Assembly: GCF_014850975.1 (NCBI RefSeq)
Contig: NZ_JACXST010000003.1
Span: 1,426,001-1,490,000 of the forward strand
Origin: Methylomonas fluvii
GTDB lineage: Bacteria > Pseudomonadota > Gammaproteobacteria > Methylococcales > Methylomonadaceae
Length of the DNA: 64,000 bases
Direction: 5' to 3'
A program made the position numbers and the translations under genes. Shown here piece after piece: positions 57,116 through 64,000 of this stretch; position 1 is the stretch's first letter, and every line of letters begins with the position of its first letter. The notes beneath the pieces were generated by a model. That model saw only the letters and a list, made by a program, of their open reading frames with translations, was not told the origin of the DNA and made no database searches.

Positions 57116-58291
57116 TTACAGGTATTTGAGCCAACGCCAATCAGGCTTGCGGGCTTTTAAGGCTTCAAAACTTCGGCAAACCGGATACAGCGTTAGCACC
57201 ACCAACACCCAAATACCATAAACCACCGGCAAACCATAGCCGTAGTCTTGCGGCAGCTCCGGCGACCAAATACCGCCGCTGATTATTGCCGATACCGGTC
57301 CGTCTGTGGCCACTGCCACCAATACTGCCAGACCATGAATCAGGTACAAGTGCAGCAGATAGAACAATAATGGGTTCCTGCCGAATACTTGCAAAACACC
57401 GAAGCGTTCCACCGACCTGCCCTCAGTAAGCGCCAAGACCAGCAACGCCGGCCCCAAGGTCATTAACAGATACAATAAGGACGGCGGGTACTTATGACAG
57501 TTGATAAACGACAATACGCTAAACACCGGGTCCGGATAGCTTTGCCATGGTTTGGGGTCGCCGTAAACATTGCTGAAACGCAAAGCCAAAAACGACCCCA
57601 TCAGGGCTAGACCTAAAGCAAACAGCCGGCGCCGTTTGCGCCAGGCATTGTTAATCAATAACTGTCCAAAACCGAAGCCAACCGCCATCACCCCTATCCA
57701 CGGAATCAACGGATAATAAGGATTTAATAGCCAGCCGTCACCGAACGGCACATCGTCACCGGTATGCAACACGGCCCACCAGGGACCAAAACCACCCAAT
57801 TCGGTAGGCTTGACGGCATCGAAGGCATTATGCCCCACTATCATGGCCGCACCGAAGGCCACACACCAAGCCAACGGCAACTTCACCAGCCCGGCCAAGG
57901 CGATCATCGACCAGGCAATTGCCCATAACACGCCGCCGTCAATATGCCGCAGGTCGGCGCGAAAATTCCACGACCAGGCTTCCACGGTGCAGGTCAAAAC
58001 CAACAGCAACAAACCACGCTCCAGCAGAAACCGGCTCAGCGGTGCATCCGCTCCCCTACGACTCTGCCACAGATACGCGCTGGTACCGGCCAAAAACACG
58101 AACACCGGCGCGCAGAAATGCGTGATCCAACGGGTCAGAAACAAGGCCACTGAGGTCTTATCCAGATCGGTGGGGCTAAAATGACTGTCGCTGAAAAAAT
58201 CGCGAGTGTGATCCAGGGTCATCAATACCATGACCAAGCCGCGCAAAATGTCGATAGACGCAAAGCGTCTTGAAGATGAATCGCTATTCAA
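57116..58291 (-). CDS. DUF1624/heparan-acetyltransferase-like membrane protein
   Basis: A 391-residue protein with about ten hydrophobic segments. The family start RFASIDILRGLVMVLMTLDHTRDFF carries the acidic and histidine residues typical of the DUF1624/HGSNAT-like transmembrane acyltransferases. Its substrate is unknown; relatives transfer acyl groups to envelope sugars. It is alone on the minus strand, divergent from rof. Confidence 0.88.
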   Translation of the reverse strand: MNSDSSSRRFASIDILRGLVMVLMTLDHTRDFFSDSHFSPTDLDKTSVALFLTRWITHFCAPVFVFLAGTSAYLWQSRRGADAPLSRFLLERGLLLLVLTCTVEAWSWNFRADLRHIDGGVLWAIAWSMIALAGLVKLPLAWCVAFGAAMIVGHNAFDAVKPTELGGFGPWWAVLHTGDDVPFGDGWLLNPYYPLIPWIGVMAVGFGFGQLLINNAWRKRRRLFALGLALMGSFLALRFSNVYGDPKPWQSYPDPVFSVLSFINCHKYPPSLLYLLMTLGPALLVLALTEGRSVERFGVLQVFGRNPLLFYLLHLYLIHGLAVLVAVATDGPVSAIISGGIWSPELPQDYGYGLPVVYGIWVLVVLTLYPVCRSFEALKARKPDWRWLKYL

Positions 58292-58369
58292 AATAATTTT
58301 CCCCAGATGATTGGCTATCGAAAACGCCGAGGGTAAGATCTATGAACAAAAAACTCAAGGGGAGATGCC

Positions 58370-58618
58370 ATGAGCGAATCACGGATCGCTTGCGATTTGC
58401 ACGACTATGTCGAAATTGCCTGTCTTTACGGCTATCAGGTTAGATTGACATTAAAGGACCAAAGAATCGTCGAGGGTCGAGCATTAAATGTAGTGACCGA
58501 AGAAAGACACGAATTTCTATTGTTAGAAGATAGTCCCGCCGGGAAAATCGCGCTGGATCAACTGGCAAAACTGCAAGTACTCACATCGAACGCGCGATTT
58601 ACGGAGGTAATTTTCTAA
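58370..58618 (+). CDS. rof: Rho-binding antiterminator Rof
   Basis: An 82-residue Sm-like protein. CDLHDYVEIACLYGYQVRLTLKDQRIVEG closely follows, in segments, the Rof/YaeO pattern. Rof binds the RNA-binding site of Rho and blocks termination. A GGGGAGAT ribosome site precedes ATG 58370. It lies 62 bases ahead of the aldolase gene. Confidence 0.93.
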   Translation: MSESRIACDLHDYVEIACLYGYQVRLTLKDQRIVEGRALNVVTEERHEFLLLEDSPAGKIALDQLAKLQVLTSNARFTEVIF

Positions 58619-58680
58619 AGATAAGCAACAGCAGTGGTTATACTGGCCGCTTTCATCCGCAAAACTAGACGCCTTGTTCC

Positions 58681-59355
58681 ATGTTAGAAATTTATTTAGA
58701 CAGCGCCGATGTCGCCGGCATCAAAAACCTTTGCCCAGCTTTGCCCTTGGCGGGCGTTACCACCAATCCGTCGATTATGGCGGCCAGCGGTATAGGTCTA
58801 CAGGAACTGCTGCCCGCGCTGACAGACATCATCGGCCCACAGGCGCGGTTTCATGTGCAAGTGCTTAGTAACTCGGTTGACGGTATCATTGCGGAAGCGC
58901 ATAAACTTCATGAATTGCCGTTGGACATTATCGTCAAAATACCCGCGCATGCTGCTGGTTTGAGTGCTATCAAACAGCTGAAAAAAGATAATATCCCGCT
59001 ATTAGCCACTGCGATTTACAACGTCCAGCAAGGGATGCTTGCTGCGCTGCATGGCGCGGACTACCTGGCGCCCTATCTCAACCGGATCGACAATCAAGGC
59101 TTTGACGGGATTGCTGTAGTCAGCGATTTACAGGCTTTAATCGACCGCTACCAATTGCCCAGCAAACTTTTGGTTGCCAGCTTCAAAAACGTCAATCAGG
59201 TTTTGCAGGTGTTAAAACTTGGTGCTGGTGCAGTGACCTTACCGCTGGACATTGCTCAGCAAATCTTGACTACTCCAGCTACCGACACCGCCGTTGAGAA
59301 ATTCAGCCACGACTGGCAAGCAGCATTTGCCGATAAACTGTCTTTTGAAAGCTAA
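58681..59355 (+). CDS. fsa: fructose-6-phosphate aldolase / transaldolase-like
   Basis: A 224-residue class I aldolase of the small transaldolase (FSA/TalC) family. It shows the start MLEIYLDSADV, AGVTTNPSIM, the Schiff-base lysine in IVKIPAH, LATAIYNVQQG, APYLNRID and the C-terminal LPLDIAQQ. It cleaves fructose 6-phosphate to dihydroxyacetone and glyceraldehyde 3-phosphate, or acts as a transaldolase; the two are hard to separate by eye. In a ribulose-monophosphate-cycle methanotroph either would touch formaldehyde-carbon rearrangement. Confidence 0.9.
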   Translation: MLEIYLDSADVAGIKNLCPALPLAGVTTNPSIMAASGIGLQELLPALTDIIGPQARFHVQVLSNSVDGIIAEAHKLHELPLDIIVKIPAHAAGLSAIKQLKKDNIPLLATAIYNVQQGMLAALHGADYLAPYLNRIDNQGFDGIAVVSDLQALIDRYQLPSKLLVASFKNVNQVLQVLKLGAGAVTLPLDIAQQILTTPATDTAVEKFSHDWQAAFADKLSFES

Positions 59356-59451
59356 CGTGGAGTGAGGAGATGTGGGGAACTCTGTAAACAAACTCGCCCT
59401 TCTCCTGATACCGCACATTACAAAGCTTTGGCAAGCTTTTCGCGTCAATTG

Positions 59452-59480
59452 TTGTCATAACAGGGTACAATTAGACTAAT
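59452..59480 (+). promoter_or_regulatory. possible ldtD promoter
   Basis: TTGTCA (59452-59457) and ACTAAT (59475-59480) are spaced 17 bases apart, in an AT-rich stretch about 80 bases ahead of the L,D-transpeptidase start. Confidence 0.3.
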
Positions 59481-59560
59481 ATTATATTGATTAGCTTTTC
59501 GGCCTGTATTAACCGCAAAGCATACAATAAACACCAAATCCGAACCCTATTCGTGTAACC

Positions 59561-61336
59561 ATGACAACTCAATCGCACGCCCTAAGAAATTCGCGCCATA
59601 GGTATGCCAGGTTAGCGTTGGCGGCCTGTATTTATTATGCGGGAACAGAGCAGCTGGCATGGAGCGCAGATATGCCGGCTACAGTGCCGGAAACCAGTCT
59701 GCCTTCTATAAACAGCGTTCCCGAAGTCGTTAATCCTATCCCCGCCGACAATCCAATTGGCGCCATTCTGCTAAGTAAAAGACACCCCCTGTTGTTACGC
59801 GCCGATTTTAGCCGCGTTAGCGAGCTTGTTAGCCAAATCTATCTGAGTACTCAATTTCAACCGATCTGGTTTACCGCAAATCGCTCGGAAAAAAACCTTA
59901 ACGATTTGTTGAGCATATTAAACAACGCATCCAACGATGCGCTGAATCCTGCCAATTATGATGTTGACCACCTGAAGCAGCTGATCAATGAACCAAATCC
60001 CGATAGTGCGGCCGTTGCGGGATACGATGTGGCTTTGACCGTGTCTTTGGTGCGTTATCTACACGATTTGCGGCACGGGCAAGTGGATCCGCGCGATGTT
60101 GAGTATCCGGTACACATCGCCCCCAAACCCACTTTGGACTTGGCTGGCTTGTTGAAACAATACTTGGCAGCGCAAACATTGACCGAGGTAGTCGGTCAGT
60201 TTGAGCCTAAAACCAAGCAATACCAACAACTCAAACAAATTTTCACCCGCTTGCAGCAGTTGGGAAATCAAACCGGGGCTCAGGAATTCAAGCCCGGCAA
60301 AATGCTACGTCCCGGCGATAAACATCCGCATATCGTGCATTTGCGCCAACGGCTACGGGACATGGGCTTACTGGACAATAATAGCGCCGCCGATAGTAAA
60401 ACTTACGACAACGATTTGGTTGCCGCCGTCAAAAAAGTTCAGCAACAACAAGGCTTAACGGCCGATGGCGTGATTGGCTCGGCCACTGCGGCATTATTCA
60501 ATCAATCTTCGAGCGAAAAAATCGCCCAGCTCGCACTAGCCATGGAACGCGCGCGCTGGATTCCGGACACCACCGACGGGCCGATGATTGTGGTTAACAT
60601 CCCGGCATTTGAGCTATGGGCGTTCAATTCAGTTGACGATCCCAACCCGCTGAACATGAAAGTAGTAGTCGGTAAGTCCCCGAGCAACCAAACGCCGGTA
60701 CTTTGGGAAGAAATGAAATATTTGGAATTTATGCCTTACTGGAACATTCCAAAAACTATTTATGAAAAAGAAATTCTGCCAAAAGCAGCCAATAACCAAG
60801 GCTATTTAGCCAGCCAGGAAATAGAACTGGTAAGACACCAAAACAGTGACGAGAAAGGCGGTGGCAGTTATTTGCGCGCACGCCAGCGGCCTGGCAAGAA
60901 AAATCCGTTAGGACGGGTTAAGTTCGTATTTCCAAATACCGCCGATGTGTATTTACACGACACCCCCGGCCATGCCGCATTTAACCGCCCACGTCGGGAT
61001 TTAAGCCATGGTTGCGTGCGGGTATCGGCGCCGGAACAATTAGCCGAATTTGTCTTGGGCGATCAGGCCGGCTGGGACAAAGAATCTATCAAGCAAGCAA
61101 TGTCGGCCCCTAAAACCCGGCACGTGACGCTAAAACGCGCCGTACCGGTACTGTTTTATTACGGCACTACATTTGTCGATCATCAAAACCAGTTACGTTT
61201 CTACCCGGACGTTTATGGCCAGGACGAGCAGCTTAAAAAGGCCTTGGACAAAATCCATGCGCCGACGACGGCCAGTTCGACACCAAATAATCAATTAGTG
61301 ATGAGCAAAAGTACAGACGTCGGAACCAATCCATAA
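59561..61336 (+). CDS. ldtD: L,D-transpeptidase of the YcbB/LdtD type
   Basis: A 591-residue periplasmic peptidoglycan cross-linking enzyme. A signal/anchor segment (about 15-35) leads to an N-terminal scaffold domain, a PG_binding_1 domain (about 255-315, with DNDLVAAVKKVQQQQGLTADG split by helices) and a YkuD catalytic domain (about 340-510) with HDTPGH and the active-site SHGCVRV. It forms 3-3 cross-links. It converges with a DUF882 peptidase gene; in E. coli ldtD and mepK (ycbB-ycbK) are also neighbours. Confidence 0.94.
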   Translation: MTTQSHALRNSRHRYARLALAACIYYAGTEQLAWSADMPATVPETSLPSINSVPEVVNPIPADNPIGAILLSKRHPLLLRADFSRVSELVSQIYLSTQFQPIWFTANRSEKNLNDLLSILNNASNDALNPANYDVDHLKQLINEPNPDSAAVAGYDVALTVSLVRYLHDLRHGQVDPRDVEYPVHIAPKPTLDLAGLLKQYLAAQTLTEVVGQFEPKTKQYQQLKQIFTRLQQLGNQTGAQEFKPGKMLRPGDKHPHIVHLRQRLRDMGLLDNNSAADSKTYDNDLVAAVKKVQQQQGLTADGVIGSATAALFNQSSSEKIAQLALAMERARWIPDTTDGPMIVVNIPAFELWAFNSVDDPNPLNMKVVVGKSPSNQTPVLWEEMKYLEFMPYWNIPKTIYEKEILPKAANNQGYLASQEIELVRHQNSDEKGGGSYLRARQRPGKKNPLGRVKFVFPNTADVYLHDTPGHAAFNRPRRDLSHGCVRVSAPEQLAEFVLGDQAGWDKESIKQAMSAPKTRHVTLKRAVPVLFYYGTTFVDHQNQLRFYPDVYGQDEQLKKALDKIHAPTTASSTPNNQLVMSKSTDVGTNP

Positions 61337-61356
61337 GCCGGAAAATCGAGCAGACA

Positions 61357-61388
61357 TAAAAAAAGCGCCGCAAATGGCGCTTTTTTTA
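61357..61388. terminator. bidirectional Rho-independent terminator
   Basis: AAAAAAAGCGCC / GGCGCTTTTTTT with a GCAAAT-type loop lies between convergent ldtD and the DUF882 gene, with A- and T-runs suited to both directions. Confidence 0.88.
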
Positions 61389-61401
61389 TGAGCGAACGAC
61401 T

Positions 61402-62379
61402 CTATAACTTCCAGGTTCTAAAGGTTCCGGTGTCCAGGTGGATAAAGTTTGACTCAGGGTAATAGCCAACGCCGCCACGGTGCATAGCCAGTGCCGCACT
61501 ATGAATACGCCGAAGATCGAAGCGCTCGATGCGAATATCCACTGCCCGACCATGCATGTGAAAGCTATTATTCGCCACACCGGAATTCTCGGCATGCAGT
61601 TTAGCGTTGGTCAATGGCGAACGATAACCACAGATAACATCAAAGGGTTGATTTAAACCCAAAATTTGTTTCAAATCGTGTAACTGATCCAATAGCTCCG
61701 GATCGATGGGATGCACATCGTCGGTGCGATAATCGCGCAACAAAAAGCTGATTTCATCCAAGGCATCGCTAAGGTAGCGACCTCTTTCAAAATACGTCAG
61801 GCTCAATTTGTCCCCAGTATGCGGATTTTGAAAAGCCAAGGCCCGGTGAGTCGCAAAACGCCCGTGATCAGCCAAGAACAACGAATCTTGGCTAGGCTCC
61901 ATGAATGATTCTCTTGGCGCCGGCTGAATAATAGACTGCACTCTACCGCCCTGATTACCATGTCGATTGGCATGGTAGGACGCCGTGTTTACGTGTTGCT
62001 TTTTGCCGGTATAAATATCTCGTACGCGAGATTCATGCAGGGAGCGGCGTTCTGCATGGGCGGTATGCAGGCGTCCATGCTCGCCAGAAACAGGTCTAAG
62101 GTTGTTGCCGCCAGCACTTTTAGTTAATTTGCCAGGTTGACGAACAGCCTTGGTCGCTTGAATGGCTCCATGTTTAGGCAAGCGCACTGCGCTCCTTGCC
62201 GACTTCTCCAATCGATGGTTTTTATCCGCTTTTACCGCTACGCTTTTCGCAGCATGAACTACGCCGGGCATCGCAATAGATAAAACCGCACCAACAGCCA
62301 AGCGCCCAAAGAAGCTGCGTCGAGACAGCTCTACGTCGTCTTGCTTATTGTCTTGATTTTCTAAATTATGTCTCAGCAT
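61402..62379 (-). CDS. Tat-exported DUF882/M15-like peptidase (YcbK/MepK type)
   Basis: A 325-residue protein. A twin-arginine signal (SRRSFFGRLAVGAVL, about 20-43) is followed by a long basic low-complexity linker (about 45-160). The C-terminal DUF882/peptidase M15 domain (about 190-325) has ICGYRSPLTN, HMHGRAVDIRI and NFIHLDTG, with the zinc-binding His/Asp/His. MepK of E. coli cleaves L,D cross-links, and LdtD makes them, which fits the neighbouring gene. The linker is longer than in E. coli YcbK (182 residues). Confidence 0.9.
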   Translation of the reverse strand: MLRHNLENQDNKQDDVELSRRSFFGRLAVGAVLSIAMPGVVHAAKSVAVKADKNHRLEKSARSAVRLPKHGAIQATKAVRQPGKLTKSAGGNNLRPVSGEHGRLHTAHAERRSLHESRVRDIYTGKKQHVNTASYHANRHGNQGGRVQSIIQPAPRESFMEPSQDSLFLADHGRFATHRALAFQNPHTGDKLSLTYFERGRYLSDALDEISFLLRDYRTDDVHPIDPELLDQLHDLKQILGLNQPFDVICGYRSPLTNAKLHAENSGVANNSFHMHGRAVDIRIERFDLRRIHSAALAMHRGGVGYYPESNFIHLDTGTFRTWKL

Positions 62380-62943
62380 CCATAATCTCCTGATTCAACA
62401 TCATTCGGATAGTGATGATTCCGAAGGCTAATGCCTAACGGGCTTTTGTAATTATAGCACTCTGTCACATTTCAAATTCGCTTTTGCCGACATTTTGCCA
62501 CAAGGATTACTTGCAAAGGAGACGTTTGCGAACATTCAATCCGCATCAAATTGCCACTCAATACCGCTTAAAATCTCGCTTTCTCCGCTTACTATTCGCG
62601 CTGTTAGCATTTTACCGACCGCTGTAAAAACACCAGCAATAGCCGACAAACGCGAACAATTTAACCCCTTTGATATGCCAATACACTCAAGCCCCACCAT
62701 GTCGAAATACTCAATTCCTGCCCGTATGGTAGCGTAAAAGCTGACTTGAAAATTAAGCCGCTAAATATGAGCGGTAAAGACAAACTACCCCGTAAAACGA
62801 AAGCGCCAGTTTTGTGAATAGAGCTGTTTTCTTGCCATTTTTTTGATAAAAACACAAAATATTTTTAACTACGAACCGCTTGTCACAGAAGCTTTTTGCT
62901 AGAAAGCGTATGGTATCTCGACTGCAAATCATTGGAGAACGAC
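62380..62943. other. 564-base AT-rich region, possible gene remnant
   Basis: No secure gene is seen. A minus-strand frame without stops runs from 62760 to TGA 62536 (74 codons), with ATG 62700 inside it giving 54 residues (MVGLECIGISKGLN ... IEWQFDAD). It has no good ribosome site, so it may be a remnant or chance. Confidence 0.35.
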
Positions 62944-63165
62944 ATGGAAAAACTAATTAAACCCCAAAATCAACTGACACTGTCTCAACAGCTCTGTCAT
63001 TCCTTTTTTTCCCAAAAAGGCTACGACCCTTTTATAAACTTTCATTCGCACGATGGCAGCGCAATGTACGACTCTTACTTACATCATCAAAGGAGTTTTG
63101 CATCCGGAATAACAGGACAAAACTGCCAAATCAGTTTTGTAAGCAAATTCACCAAATTGGAGTAA
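62944..63165 (+). CDS. 73-aa hypothetical protein
   Basis: A small soluble protein I do not recognise, beginning MEKLIKPQNQLTLSQQ and rich in His, Ser and Phe (CHSFFSQKGYDPFINFHSHDG). GGAG lies 7 bases ahead of ATG 62944, which supports this start over a TTG at 62896. Its neighbours give no hint of function. Confidence 0.55.
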   Translation: MEKLIKPQNQLTLSQQLCHSFFSQKGYDPFINFHSHDGSAMYDSYLHHQRSFASGITGQNCQISFVSKFTKLE

Positions 63166-63450
63166 TACGCAACGGCGGACATAAAAGCCGCTACCGATTA
63201 CTCAAACTCGTGAAGCATCGCGATCCAATAGCCGGCCTGTGCCAACAGCAGTAGACTTAGCAATCTCGACACCTAACCCATATCAGTCATTAGCTTGGCA
63301 CAAGCCGCTTTATCAGGACATTTGGATATGAGCGTCAGCAAGTTCTGATGCAGGTTTTTTATAGCCCATTGCCCGCATTCGCTTAGGCAGTGGCAACCTA
63401 CCCGTCTCTACGTTATATTCATCGGCAAAAGCGATATACGCTAACCTTTG

Positions 63451-64000
63451 ATGCTACCCAATTTACTTGTGACTACTCTATTTCAAATCCCGGAAAATCA
63501 TCCGCAACGATTTATATTACATAACGAAGTCCATGCTAGGGCCTCGTCTATTCTCAGCTTGCCCGTCAGAGCCAGTTACCTAGCGTTGTCGTTATCAAGC
63601 GACGAAAAAATGCAGGAACGTCGGCATTTGAAAGCGCTTTGCGAACGGTTTGGAACTGCACCACCCGACCTGGATGCAGACCACTTTAGCGCCAGCTTTG
63701 ACGCTTTTCAGATGAGTTGGGAGCAACACGGCGAATTCAGTACCTATAGCTTTTATGCCTATGACATAGCCACAGAGCCATTTGCAGCCCCTGCTTTAAA
63801 AAAAGTCCCGGTCGATTGGTTATCGCAGATCAGCGGAAAAGTGATTGTTGCGGCACACGCCAGCATCGTTTCCGCAGAGGAAGTTAATTATCAGGATGAA
63901 ATGGATTTATCCCCGTTAACCACCTACTTTGCCGGCAACCCAATCGTCGGCTCAAAAGTAACTGGCGGCGCGGCAGCCGTATTTACCGATTTCCGGATTC
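63451..64000 (+). CDS. DUF3422 family protein (3' end outside window)
   Basis: The visible 183 residues match the N-terminal part of the DUF3422 family: NHPQRFILHNEVHARASSI, LSSDEKMQERRHL, WEQHGEFSTYSFY. ATG 63451 is the only good start, since an in-frame stop lies three codons upstream. Family members usually have two C-terminal membrane helices; that part is beyond the right edge. The function is unknown. Confidence 0.88.
   Translation, partial: MLPNLLVTTLFQIPENHPQRFILHNEVHARASSILSLPVRASYLALSLSSDEKMQERRHLKALCERFGTAPPDLDADHFSASFDAFQMSWEQHGEFSTYSFYAYDIATEPFAAPALKKVPVDWLSQISGKVIVAAHASIVSAEEVNYQDEMDLSPLTTYFAGNPIVGSKVTGGAAAVFTDFRI

Overview
This window most likely comes from a pigmented gammaproteobacterial methanotroph of the Methylomonas type (Methylococcales). 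The strongest pointer is the crtN-like / aldehyde dehydrogenase / crtN2-like cluster (42339-46969), the arrangement described for C30 carotenoid synthesis in Methylomonas. The other genes are Gram-negative gammaproteobacterial: lpxB, ldtD, hflD, rof, and ftsK next to trxB. No methane or methanol oxidation genes, rRNA, tRNA, CRISPR array or intact insertion sequence were seen. The genus is an inference.

Layout. 1-4354 (-): a signalling operon with an HD-GYP response regulator, a receiver/ATPase regulator and a PAS sensor that runs off the left edge. 4653-5762: tgt. 5834-9095 (-): Gfo/Idh oxidoreductase, DegT aminotransferase and lpxB, matching GnnA-GnnB-LpxB and predicting lipid A built on a diamino sugar. 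9230-9353: a 124-bp foldback repeat. 9467-13667 (+): an unusual run of outer-membrane barrel, tetraheme cytochrome, HAMP membrane protein and chemoreceptor. 13712-16793 (-): copper chaperone, CopA ATPase and a Uma2 protein. 16914-20033 (+): EAL-HDOD protein, rhodanese, hflD, mutM. 20039-27178: SpoIIE-type phosphatase and many small housekeeping or hypothetical genes, ending with cobO. 27483-31393: SemiSWEET, ftsK, trxB.

31437-41727: a methyltransferase-like membrane protein, then a six-gene plus-strand run linking an ABC exporter (ATPase and permease) to a periplasmic-binding-protein histidine kinase, a CHASE histidine kinase, a single-domain response regulator and a receiver-PAS-PAS-GGDEF cyclase. 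41757-46969 (-): RRM-like protein and carotenoid genes. 47285-51311: RIO kinase, a 56-aa protein missed by length filters, and an IorAB-type molybdenum hydroxylase. 51834-53787: polyphosphate glucokinase, then a 1.2-kb gene-poor stretch with small ORFs, hairpins and DnaA-box-like sites. 53788-56571: DCC protein, SOUL protein, CbiX, RhlE. 56876-61336: a small ORF, DUF1624 protein, Rof, fructose-6-phosphate aldolase, LdtD. 61402-62379 (-): Tat-exported DUF882 peptidase. 62380-64000: sparse, with a 73-aa hypothetical and a DUF3422 gene cut by the right edge.

Working together: cyclic-di-GMP enzymes of all three kinds (HD-GYP, EAL, GGDEF) and two ATPase/phosphatase partner-switch-like proteins make this a signalling-rich stretch. 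The lipid A, peptidoglycan, porin and exporter genes add a cell-envelope theme. All functions are read from sequence motifs and gene order; no database search was run.
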